A DNA stretch of 64,000 bases from Elsinoe arachidis (taxonomy: Eukaryota; Ascomycota; Dothideomycetes; Myriangiales; Elsinoaceae): the NCBI GenBank assembly GCA_013372555.1, contig JAAPAX010000009.1:1178001-1242000 (forward strand). The letters are read 5' to 3'. Below are positions 1-10,654 of the stretch, one piece after another; the first letter of the stretch is position 1; the number at the start of each line of letters is the position of its first letter. The notes below the pieces were generated by a model. The model made no database searches. It worked only from the letters and a program-made list of their open reading frames with translations, and had not been told where the DNA came from. Position numbers and translations under genes: made by a program.

Positions 1-1490
1 CCATTGTCGGCCCCTGAATTGCTTCCGAGACTACCAGTGGCACCACCTCCGATGATGGCGCCTATCCAACCTCCGACAATATCACCAATGGTCTGACCAT
101 TGCCATTGCCAGAACTGCCGCTCCCTCCGCCGGTAGCGCCATCGCTGCTAGAACCAGTCCCTGATCCGACTTGACCCCCAGAGTTGCCATTACCGGAACT
201 ACCAGATCCGGTGCCAGTCCCTCCAGTATTACTACCGCCAGTGTTGGATCCTGCATTACCGTAACCTCCCCCACCGCCAATGCCAACTTCACCCCTTTGA
301 TCAGTGTCGCCAGCGTTGGCATTGCCGATGATGGCAGTGATCTGAGGAATCAACTTGGTGATATCCGGCTGTGCCGGTCTTGCGGGATCTGCTGCAGGCG
401 GTTTCTCAGTCGCTGGTCTCGGTTGCTTGTCGGTTGGCATAGCTGATGTAGTTGTAGGCGAAGGTGGAGGTTGAGCAAACACCGGATCGGGCTGTCTGAT
501 TGGACTAAACTCTATCCGTGCTGTGGTGATGGTAGTGAGGTAGTTGGCCGCTGTGAAGGTATTTGGCACGGCGTCAAATTTGACGAGTGTGCACTGTTCT
601 ACGGCAGCTTGCCCAGGATAGTAATCGGTCAAGTCTGGTAGGCGATATACGAGTTCCGTGGACACAGTCTTGGTTGTGGAGCCGAAATCCGCGGTCATGG
701 TAACATTCGTAGGGAAAATACGACCTGTGTATAATGGTGGTCGAGATGAGAGCGATACATAGTTGGACTGCAAACAAGACGGCGAGCCGTCAGAGCCTGT
801 TGTCGACACACCTCCGCGGACATAGAGGTTCGTTCCCAAGTCTAGATACGTCGACGGTGCAGTCACATAGCCAGTCGCAATGTTCCCAGGAGAATCAGCT
901 ATCTTCAAGATCCGAGCAGTCAAGGAGCAGCTGCCATTACCAAGCCCGTAGCCATAAGGACCGAAGGCTGGCATCGATGTCCAGTATGATTTAAAGACAT
1001 CTGTGTTGCACTCGACTGACGTTTCTGTCACATTGCTAGGTGGCGGGTATACTGTGAGATGTGTCGTGGCTAAAGGAGGTATTGTAGGATTCGTCGTCCA
1101 TGTCCCGTACGCTGGACCTACGACTATCCATGTGCAGGGCGCGCATGATCCGGACGGAGCTGTGGGTGTGGGTAAAAATCCTGTAAGGGCGAACGTGGTA
1201 GTGTTAGGAAAGAGCCATGTCGATGGTGTGCCTGTGAGAGTCAGAACCATACCATCTGAGATCTGAGATGTTGTGACTGACCCGCCATCGAGGTTCGACA
1301 GGCGACCTTGCGAAGCCGCGCTCGTCCTACCGGTCAGGCCGACTATGTGCATACATGTCCCGCTCTCGCAGGCGGCTCCGCTGCAACGCCTCAAGGGTCT
1401 CGCAGAAGGTATAGTATTCGTTCTGGCAGTCAATGCAGTGAAATTACCAACATGAAATCGTGAATGATCGTGAACGATAGTGGAATGCAG
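1..1490 (-). CDS. Secreted-looking Gly/Ser-rich protein, 3' part beyond window
   Basis: One minus-strand frame is open without a stop from about 1490 to the left edge, almost 500 codons. Its N-terminal part is Thr/Pro-rich with scattered cysteines and several N-glycosylation sequons. A Pro-rich stretch follows (about 480-380), then a long Gly/Ser/Asn-rich low-complexity tail (about 300-1) with GSG, GNG and GGS runs. In-frame ATGs lie at 1352 and 1250. Cysteine-containing sequence continues upstream of 1352, so the true start is probably in an earlier exon. A possible 40-nt intron (1530-1491, GTGAGG...TTTTCTCAG) borders the frame, but no convincing first exon or signal peptide was found. I do not recognise the family. 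The composition suggests a secreted or wall-associated fungal protein. The stop codon lies outside the window. Confidence 0.6.
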   Translation of the reverse strand, partial: MHSTIVHDHSRFHVGNFTALTARTNTIPSARPLRRCSGAACESGTCMHIVGLTGRTSAASQGRLSNLDGGSVTTSQISDGMVLTLTGTPSTWLFPNTTTFALTGFLPTPTAPSGSCAPCTWIVVGPAYGTWTTNPTIPPLATTHLTVYPPPSNVTETSVECNTDVFKSYWTSMPAFGPYGYGLGNGSCSLTARILKIADSPGNIATGYVTAPSTYLDLGTNLYVRGGVSTTGSDGSPSCLQSNYVSLSSRPPLYTGRIFPTNVTMTADFGSTTKTVSTELVYRLPDLTDYYPGQAAVEQCTLVKFDAVPNTFTAANYLTTITTARIEFSPIRQPDPVFAQPPPSPTTTSAMPTDKQPRPATEKPPAADPARPAQPDITKLIPQITAIIGNANAGDTDQRGEVGIGGGGGYGNAGSNTGGSNTGGTGTGSGSSGNGNSGGQVGSGTGSSSDGATGGGSGSSGNGNGQTIGDIVGGWIGAIIGGGATGSLGSNSGADN

Positions 1491-1530
1491 CTGAGAAAAG
1501 GCAGAAGGCGGAGAATGAAGAGGACCTCAC

Positions 1531-4501
1531 CTCGCTCAACTGTGGATCAAACAGCAGCTACGGTACGGAGCAGGGACCGAAGAGCTCTGCTCAGGTCGCT
1601 TACTCTGTAGTGTACCATCGAGTCACGAACGATAGGGAAAAGACCAACACAGCCCAGTGAACCTCGATGGTGGGTCTCGACAGGTCCCAAGACAGCTAAT
1701 GGACAGTGGATTCCCTTGGTGTGAGGCAAATTGCGATGTGCTGGTGTCTGGTCCGGCCAGCCACCTTTTCGGGAAATAGATGAAGTAGCGTGTGATTCGC
1801 GTTCACACTGGGAGGAGAGAGGTTTGGCGTCGAGGACGAAACTCGGCAAAATCATGCAAGGCCTGCGTGGCATGAACCTGAACCCTGCATTTTGTCAAGT
1901 CAGCCCACACGGACGGGGCCACGGACCAGCTTTTGGTAAAAACTGGCCAAAGCTCGACAGGAGCCGTCAAAACTCTGTGGGCGACATTTTCCACTGTCCT
2001 CTCCAATTTGCCAAGGTCAGGCCGCCCTCGACGCGCAACTTGAGGATCTACCACCTACTCGCTTGAGGAATTTGTCTTTTGGTATATCGAAACTTTGATA
2101 CATTGTTCATACAGACATTTGCAGCACCAGAGATGGTGGTGGAAGGCCGGTAGGGATGGACAATTTGCCACAGCCGGCTAAAGATCAGAGCGATCATGAT
2201 AAGCACGATCGACAGCTAGCTCGAGCTGGACACGCGGTGTGGGGATCATAAGCTCAGTATCACTGCCAGGCCAAGTTCAGCCTCTCCAGAAGTCGATACG
2301 TCCAATTTCCGCGCGCGTTCGATGAAGAATACCAAACCGAGGAGCACCCTCATACACGTCGATGGCGGTGACTATGAAATATTTGCGACTGCCACGCTTG
2401 GCCTGGTAGAATTGGAAGCATGCCAGCTCACCCTTCAAGGAAACGCCACATCACAGTCCAAGTTCCTCAATGTTCGTTTCCAGGTCTGCGTCATCTGGCA
2501 GGACATTGATTGACGTCTACGGCGAACATAGCATCGCATTCCAACTTTCCCTCTCTGGCTGCGCGGTCGACAGTCCAGTCTGCAGGTGGGTTCGAGCTGC
2601 TCTGCCTGTCCCATTCTCTGGCAATTCAAACTTGGGGCATACCTGCGCAGCTCGTCCTCGTTATGGATGCTTTGCTGCTAGATTTTGACCACAATGGTCT
2701 GCGAGACCCGACTTTCGAACTCAGCGGCAGGACTACCGGCGCCGGAAGTGTAGCGGCTGGAAGTTCAGCACACTGCGCCTTGTAAAACTCATTAGCCACA
2801 TGAGCCATTTGGCCACTTTGCCACTTAGCGTAGAGACGCTCGAAGGTCCATGTAGACTGGGAGCGGGGGGGCCCTTGACACGAAGTAACATATGCTTGCG
2901 ACGTTGCCACCTCATACAACATGTCTTAGACCCCACGTTCATACACTCCCGAGATAGAACGCAGTGAGGTTCTGGCTGGCATGGCACCCTATACTGTACT
3001 AATTTCAGGTCGTTCCTTCGACGAATGTTGCCAGCAATATCTTGCAGTGAGGATCGCAACCAGTACTACCAGACCCGGTATCCTTCCAGCAGCGATCATC
3101 GATCTCCTCCCCTGGCAGGGCTTGTCATGATGCTGGTGGTCAAGTCATAGTCTGTCAGTCCACACGGACTGTATCCTTGTGGAATGGCAATTCCTGGAGC
3201 TCCGCGGCTCAGCTCAAGCTAAGTGCCACTGTGCGCTTTGGCAATGTCTTCTATATTATATCTAGTCAATGCACGATTTGCAACCAATCTGCCAGTATCA
3301 GGGTATGGACTTTCGACTCTCGAGGTCTGTATCGGTGTAGAAGACTTGGACGACGACAACATCATTAAGACACTTATGAATCTTCAAAGTGCCTGTTTCA
3401 GGGTCGACGATTACAAAGAGCATAGCCCGAAAGCTAAGGTTGAAGACATGCCGGATGAGTCTTTCGCAGTCTGAAAGTGCCGCGCCACTTCTGTCAAAGC
3501 CGCGGAAGACCAGCACAGGACGAGGATGATGGGCTTCCAAGCTTGAGCCGATATCACTACCAGGATCTCAGTCGACTGGTAGCCTCGGCGTTCAAGACTG
3601 GCTTTCCAGAGAGCTGCGGTCGAATGACTGACAAGCAGACTCGATTCTCCCCTGTCGAACTCCGAAGCACTTGTGTGAGAAGTCGTACAGCCGTGTATAG
3701 GCGAACTCAGTCGTCGTCATCCAGGCGTAATAGCTGCACGAGCCGTATTTCACACAGAGGCATCTGGTTGAGAAATATTGCGCCTTTTTCTCCCACCATA
3801 TCGGCCTGCTAGATGAAGCATAGCGTAGTAGATGATACCGACCCTAATCGCATCGCAATGACGGGTCGATCAAAAAGATGGACCCCTACGCCAAGATGGG
3901 AAGGTCGGTCAAGCTCAACAAGCTTGCTGTCAAGCTTTTTGGCATTGCTTCGCCTTGCCTGGAGCCTCACCTATTCATGCAAGTTGCCTTGCTACTGTCA
4001 CGAGCAATGTGGAGTGAGGCTTTGGAAACTACCGCGATCCGCATTGCGATGAAGTGTCACGGCCGTTTGACAAGCAAGATGTCGACGGCAAAAGATTCTG
4101 CGTTGTCAAAGTTATGCTCACGAGTACCCCGCAGAACAACCTCCGGTGGGTCCCCCTCCAGGCAAGTGATCTTCAGTATCCTTATCCCGAACGTCAGTGC
4201 ATTCGACATCAGATGCACAGATGAAGCATGTTCTTCAACTCGGTCCATTTCTTGCCCTCTGACGTACCCACAGTACCTACTTTCTCGGGTCCAGAAGCCG
4301 CACGCCATCGGATCTCATTGGCCTTGCCAGCATGAACCCTGACGTCTTTGCGGCTTAACTTTGCCGTGCACATTGGGATGACGGCAGGGCACAGGTTGGT
4401 CGATGATATCGCTTCTTCCTTCTTGATACGGAAAGGTCGTCGAATGTGAGCGACCATGCTCGCGTGTGTGAATCTTGCCCTTGATGGCGATCAGTGGACA
4501 T
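1531..4501. other. About 3 kb with no confident gene
   Basis: Base composition is normal, not RIP-like, but only short overlapping frames are present on both strands (none above about 155 codons). None carries a recognisable motif. Short minus-strand frames at 3298-3540 and 4057-4457 read somewhat like coding sequence but are not joined by obvious introns. They could be decayed exons or chance. Part of this stretch is upstream sequence of the carboxypeptidase gene. Confidence 0.5.
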
Positions 4502-4509
4502 TATTAAAA
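4502..4509 (+). promoter_or_regulatory. TATA-like element upstream of the carboxypeptidase
   Basis: TATTAAAA lies 55 bp before the ATG at 4564 and is followed by a C-rich leader. Position and sequence fit a core promoter element. This is inferred from sequence alone. Confidence 0.4.
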
Positions 4510-4563
4510 CGCCCGTCCCACATCCTCACGTAGAGAAGTACGATCAAATCCTCTTCCCTCAGC

Positions 4564-6322
4564 ATGTTGTTTTCAAAAGTAGTAGCAGTGGCATCACTGC
4601 TTGGCGTAACAGTCGCCTATGATGCGGCAGAGGTGTTCCGCAAAGCTGAACGACCAAAGAGGGCCATAGTCGAGCGCGCAACGTCAGATGGTTTCACACA
4701 CCCAAAGTTGCAGAAGCGTGCCGACCGGTACCTGAATGACAAGACTTCCAGTAAGTCCGTTCTGGTAGTTTGTCGCTATGTATAACTACCAGAGACTGAT
4801 CACTCACAGAATTTGCTGTCAACGGCACTGGTATTCCCGAAGTTCCATTCGACGTCGGTGAATCCTACGCTGGATTGCTGCCCATCTCTTCTTCTCCTGA
4901 TGAGACTCGCGAGCTCTTCTTCTGGTACTTTCCTTCGACTAACCCTGCTGCCGACAAGGAGATTGCCATCTGGTTCAATGGCGGCCCAGGATGCTCTTCT
5001 TTGTCCGGTTTCTTGACCGAGAATGGTCCATTCCTCTGGCAGGCAGGTACCATCGCTCCCACTCAGAACCCGTACTCGTGGACCAATCTCACAAACATGA
5101 TGTGGGTGGAGCAGCCAGTCGGCGTCGGCTACTCTCAAGGTGTACCGAACATTACCGACGAAGTTGAGCTCGCACAAGAGTTCCTCGGGTTCTACAAGTC
5201 ATTTGTCGACACCTTTGATGCTCATGGCTGGGATGTATACCTCACCGGCGAATCCTACGCCGGCTACTATGTGCCATATATCGCCGACGGTTTCATCAAG
5301 GCCAACGACTTGGACTACTACAACCTGAAGGGTATTGCTATCAACGACCCGATCATCGGTGACGAGACGAATCAGCAGCAGACTGTCATCCCCCAGTATG
5401 CGGCTTACTGGCAGAACATGTTGTACCTCAATGACAGCTTCATCCAAGCCTTCACGGCAAAGGCCCAAGAATGTGGCTATATTGACTACATGGAGAAGTA
5501 CTTTACCTTCCCTCCTCCTGGCCCGTTGCCGCTGCTGCCGGATCCATACAATAGTGACAACTATTCGTGTGACGTCTTCGACGACGCTTACTCTGCTATC
5601 CTCCAAGGTACTACCACCCCCCCTGACCCATAACAACCTCTAACGCAACACTAGTGAATCCTTGTTTCAACATATACCACATTAGCGACATGTGTCCGCA
5701 CCCCTGGAACGTTCTAGGGGGCGTAAATACCGGGGATTATGTACCGGAAGGCGAAATTGTTTACTTCAATCGCTCAGACGTGCAAGAAGCACTCCACGCG
5801 GTAGTAGGAACCAACTGGCAGCAATGTACGCGCAAGAACGTCTTCGGTTTGGGCACAAACAACCGCTCTTTGAGCGATAGGAGCGTAGGACCGGCCCTGA
5901 ACGGCGTTCTGCAGAATGTGATCGAGTACACCAACAACACGATCATTGGCTCCGGCGACCTCGACATGCTTCTCTCCACCAACGGGACCCTCCTCGCCAT
6001 CCAGAATATGACTTGGAACGGCCTTCAGGGTCTGCAGGAGTACCCTGGCATCCCCTTTTACACTCCTGACCACCCCGAGTACAACGGAGGTGCCTTGGCT
6101 GGCTCAGGATACTTGGGCAGCTACGGCGTCGAGCGTGGTTTGACCTTCTACAGGGTACAGCTGGCTGGTCACGAACTACCTGGCTACGCCCCTGGTGCTG
6201 CTTACAGGACAATCGAGCTTCTCTTGGGCAGAATAAAGGATTTGAGCCAGACGGGTCCTTTCACTACACAGACTGGCAACTTCACTGGCACTAGCACGAT
6301 CTACAGGAGAAGTGAGCTGTAA
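4564..6322 (+). CDS. Secreted serine carboxypeptidase (peptidase family S10)
   Basis: Exons 4564-4750, 4810-5607 and 5655-6322 join in frame to 550 aa. Both introns have GT-AG ends (GTAAGT...TCACAG and GTACTA...ACTAG). A hydrophobic N-terminus (residues 1-19) looks like a signal peptide, followed by a basic pro-region with a KR at 51-52. Family S10 hallmarks are present: the oxyanion motif WFNGGPGCSS (117-126), the nucleophile Ser211 in GESYAGYYVP, the Asp in GDLDMLLSTNGT (430-432), and His501 in LAGHELPGYAP. Length is normal for secreted fungal S10 enzymes. Several N-glycosylation sequons are visible. It should remove C-terminal amino acids from peptides at acidic pH outside the cell or in the vacuole. 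Secretion is favoured because there is no clear vacuolar signal. The precise substrate preference cannot be read from sequence. Confidence 0.93.
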
Positions 6323-6439
6323 AAAATGATGACACAAAGGAGGCAAGCTAGTAGATGCTGCTATAGATAGCCAACCTGACAAAAGTAATGGCATTGTCAC
6401 AACTCACGACCAGTGTCGCAACGTACCACGAATTTCAAC

Positions 6440-6680
6440 GTTTTACCAATCTCAGAGTATATTACCAGTGTATCAAATGTACTACCAGTGTATCGAATGT
6501 AATATCAGGGTCTGGAAGTACTACCAGTATCGGGATATCCTACCAGTGTCAAGGGATCCTACCAGATATCCTACCGGTGTCGAGATATCCAACCATTGTC
6601 AAGACATCCCACCAGTGTCGAGATATCCTACCAGTATCGAGACATCCTACCAATGCCAAAGGTACTACCAGCTTCTTTGT
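6440..6680. repeat. Degenerate 19-bp minisatellite
   Basis: About ten imperfect copies of a unit resembling TACCAGTGTCGAGATATCC follow the carboxypeptidase stop. The best-preserved run is 6580-6655, with exact 19-nt spacing. The left copies are more diverged (TACCAGTGTATCAAATG type). Small plus-strand frames here read QCRDILPVSRYPT-like repeats and are a by-product of the tandem array, not a gene. Confidence 0.75.
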
Positions 6681-6832
6681 GCATGTGAGGACGGTCAACC
6701 TTGAAGAACGACAAATGCTTTTCGTGATAGAACTACAATTACAACCCAATGACAGCTGCTGGTAGTACCAAGCAGGGTATATCCACCCAACGCCATACAA
6801 GTGCCCTCACACCAATACCCCGCGCAACTCAA

Positions 6833-7889
6833 CTACACAAACCCCCCACCTCCCTGCCTCCTCACCTCCACCACCCCATCCCGATCCTCCACCTCGACAA
6901 AACTCTCCAATATCCCCTTCCCAACCCCATAACTAGCAAACGTCCCCTGCGACACTTTGGTCTCCTTCTCCGTCTCCGGCGCCACACTCTGCATCGTCTC
7001 CCCCTGCGTCCCATACGCTCTTTGCAGGGTACTCTTCGCCCTCTCCATCCAAGTCTTGAATAGAGGCCGTAACGTTGCCGCGCTGGCCGCCGTCATGCCG
7101 AGCCCCATTTCGATGCAGGACGTCACGCCGATAGCAGGCGATGGGAAGAGGGAGACGTTAACGTTGAGACCCTCAATATACTTCATGCGTACGAGGGAGA
7201 CGATACTGCTTACTGCGCCGAGAGCGAGGAGGATGCTAGCGGAGATGCGGGCGCGGCGGGGCATGTTCATTGTGCGGATCGTGAAGATGGGGATGAGCAC
7301 GAAGGTCCAGTCCGTGAGGGCGTTGAGGGAGGCGTAGGTGTAATTGAGGGGACGGAGGATGCGCCAGGGGCCGCAGTGGTTGGAGAGTTGGGATGAGAGC
7401 ATGCTGGAGGGGTTGCCGCATTGGCGGTTTAGGAGGATGATGAAGGCGAGGCCGAGGACGGAGTAGAAGGTTGTGCTGATGATGACGGTGAGGCGTTGCC
7501 AGCGTTCTTGTAGGAAGCGGAGGAAGAAGATGGCGAGGGAGACTTTGAAGAGGATGGATGTGGCGAGGTAGAAGTTGCATGATATGAGGATTTGGATGGT
7601 GAGGCGATTGAGTTCGTTGAAAGCGAGGGATTTGGGTTGCAGGCCGATGACCATGACGAGGGCGCAATCGACGGTGAAGGTGAGCTGGGGGGATCAGTTG
7701 TTGTGTAGTAAGTATGTTGGGCTGGCTCACCATTGATGCCACCATAAGGCCGTCGTCCCAGCCGAAGCTTTTGATCATAAAGGTCCGGACATAGAGGCGT
7801 AGAAGAAGTGCTATCCACGGCAGAGCCAGGAAGACTATCGCTACGATGAACATGACCTCAAGGTCATAGTTGGCGAACTCGATGCCCAT
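6833..7889 (-). CDS. Fungal rhodopsin-domain integral membrane protein
   Basis: Exon 1 is 7889-7731 and exon 2 is 7684-6833, separated by a 46-nt GTGAGC...CCCCAG phase-0 intron, giving 336 aa. The protein has about seven hydrophobic segments. It has the RLYVR and WDDG motifs after the first membrane span, a conserved Trp/Asp-rich third region, and a cytosolic C-tail after residue 260. This order matches the fungal rhodopsin-domain family (Fung_rhodopsin, often annotated PTH11-like or simply integral membrane protein). No extracellular CFEM domain is present. The retinal-binding Lys of true opsins is not expected in this family. A role in sensing at the plasma membrane is often assumed for such proteins, but nothing here identifies a ligand. 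Confidence 0.85.
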
Positions 7890-10570
7890 CTTGAAATCGT
7901 CGAATGTGACTGTCCCTTTCGACTACCGCCAAGGATGATGATGATCTGCTCAACCCACTTGTGTATCACTGCATTCACTCCAGAAGAGGAATCCAAATCA
8001 AAGTTGGAGAGGTTCAGCTAAGGTTTTGACAAGAAACTCAGGTAGTCGGCACAAGGGGAACTAAGACATTGAATGAAGCCTCTACCATCCTTACGAAGTA
8101 ACGGCCCAGTGTACTTAGCTGACGTCGCAAGAACGGTATTGAACGTTGAACTAAGAGTGCCGAGACGTATCGTTCGCGACGAGTTCGATCTAATTGGTTC
8201 TACAGCGTCGGTATGGCGGACCTATAGTCGAATGTATTGAGCGGAGTTTCCGGCGGCCTAGAGAGATACCTTGTGGCTGACAACCAGTTCGGTTTGCAAT
8301 GCCATTTCTGAGTCAGATGCTGGTTGTCCCGGTGGTCTGGTAATAGTCAAGGCTGATCCTGGTCGTCAGTGCTTTGGTTGGTTCTCGGAATGTTCCATCC
8401 CTCCCACTTGACCAGACGTGGTTCATCGTGGATCTGAATTCCTTGGATAATGAATCATTGGAAGACCTCAGGCTAATACATGCTCATTACTCTGGTAGTA
8501 TCGCCTAGTGAACCTTCGAACAGAAAGGTGCCGGTCGTTGGCAACATTACAGTTTCGGAACCAATGTAGAGAGGCACGATCGTATGGTACAAACCCCGTC
8601 GCCCATGTGCGAAGCACGAGATCAGACAGATCAGGTAGTCGGCAAGCGGCATTCCCTCCACGTTACAACGCTCAGCGTCGCTAGGTGCAACAACCCCCAT
8701 GCCAATTCTCCGCCTAGGAGAGGATCTAGTACGTAAGAAATACCGCCTGCTCACATTGGTCGGGACTTGCGAGAGGTTGAAAGCCTAATTCTTTTGAAGC
8801 AGGTGCTTGTGTTCGCTCACGTCGAGCTGCGGATCATCTAGAGATGGCGATAGAGATCCAGCAGGAGATGATTTCCGTCGAGCAATGCCGATACAAGTAG
8901 GCACTTGAGGTATGCATCAGCACTGTTAGACGATGCGGCAATGGTAGTGAAGGAGTAAAAGTGCGTGAGCCTTGAAGTGGTTGGACTTGCGAGGAGGCGG
9001 CTGAGTCAGCATTCTGACATCCGAGGTTACCGAGATGCAGATCTGGCAGTTCTGGTAGGAATTAGAGTACGATCACTACCAGAACCTTGTCTTGAAGCAA
9101 GAATGACAGATTTTGAGATTTGCTGGTCGAAACTGGTGAATTCACTCTTATATTCCTTCCTATTAGATGCTGGAGCAGTTCGAGGAATCTGCATTTTTGA
9201 GATGTGACTGACACCCTGAAAATCTCGGAATGTGTACTGATATGGCGATATACCACACTCACACCGCGTGTCACTCGCTTGAGAACTTGCTTACGATCCA
9301 AGGGATGCATCAAACTTGGCGGTTGAGGTGAGGAGCATATCGGGCGGTGATATCGAGGCCTCGCTCGACCCCGTCAGTCGCATACTATGATCCATCGACA
9401 TACCGCTACAAACCAGCTGCCATTCGATCAGCTCGAGAGATTCTGCGAAGTCCGCGACCTTCCTATCCCGGACGAAGATGGAGAAGGCTACTCGCTTCAA
9501 TACGTGATGCATGGGTCACTCAAAAGTCTCGCGCAGAGTTCCAGCCTCTTTTGGGCCTCTTCTGGGCGGACCGTGAACGATCGACTGTCTCAGCTTGACT
9601 CACAGTCGGAAGCAGTATAGAAATATGACTTACTTGGTCCTCCCCTCAAACGTTATGGTTTGAACCAAAGACCTCAGTCTGAGGATGGGTCACTCGGAAT
9701 CCTGTCAGAGTGGCTGCGATAATGCCCAACCGCATGTATTGCGTTCTAGGCTTCGATTCCAAAATGGAGAGACTTGGATGCGGAGCAGTCGCAAGAATAC
9801 TGTTCTGTTGAGCACGGCACAATCCGACAACCGTCACTCGATTTGTGATTTGGCGTCTCCAACGGTCAGTACTTCTCAAATCACCACTAAGCAACAGATA
9901 ATTACAAAGGCTACGGCAAACGGTCGAGCCGAGCCGCACCACTCTCTCTGGAGTTGATGGTCTTCCAGCAACGAGTCGTGCCGGCGTATCATTCAACGCC
10001 ACCTGCTTCATGTGATGATCAACGGCGCTGATCTGCTATGCCACAGGCACTGTCTCCATTATCTGTGAGGATGGTCGCAACTACCAGATGCTCCGACCTA
10101 GCATGAAGCGACATATGCATCTGTTTTTCACCAGAGCTATCGGCAGGACCTACGTTAGGTTGGTGAAGAAGATGCGAGCAACTTGAGCTCGCACAGGACG
10201 AGCATTGCTGTGTAACTTGCGCTGGATCATGCCCAATCTTGTACCTCAATGGTCTGGACATCAATCGGCCACAGATTCTCGACGATTTCAACATGTCGGT
10301 AGCGTCTAGATTGCTAGTCTTCTCCGCATACCGCTGGCCGTTGAGAGGGGACAACCACGTCAACGGCCGTTCAGCAACCGTCTTCTTGCCAATCTTGGGC
10401 AACATCCAGATCTTGCACTGAAATCTCACGATGGACTCGAGCAGCCCTACGGTCTGGTCTCCTATACCGTTTCTCGGCGATCGTAACGACAGCAAGCCGT
10501 GAACATGAATGGCTGAGATAAGATTATACGCTGTAAGTTTATCTTTACATCTTCTGCAGATCTCTCAAGA
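7890..10570. other. About 2.7 kb without a confident gene
   Basis: Only short frames of 60-160 codons occur on either strand, with no family motifs and no intron chain linking them. The longest, 10019-10495 minus, is Ser/Cys-rich with no recognisable domain. The right end supplies the promoter of the gene at 10655 and the left end the upstream region of the gene at 7889. Confidence 0.5.
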
Positions 10571-10578
10571 TATAAGAG
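10571..10578 (+). promoter_or_regulatory. TATA box upstream of the PAN-like glycoprotein
   Basis: TATAAGAG lies 84 bp before the ATG at 10655, followed by a C/T-rich leader typical of well-expressed fungal genes. Confidence 0.5.
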
Positions 10579-10654
10579 ACTGGAGTATTCTTCTTATTGC
10601 CGTCCTCCCCTTCCACCGCCTCACCCTCGAGAAGACATCTGGACGTCAGCCAAA

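Noticed and set aside
6388..6765. 125-codon frame over the minisatellite
   Set aside because: The peptide repeats arise from the 19-bp DNA repeat read through successive frames. There is no conserved start context or domain.
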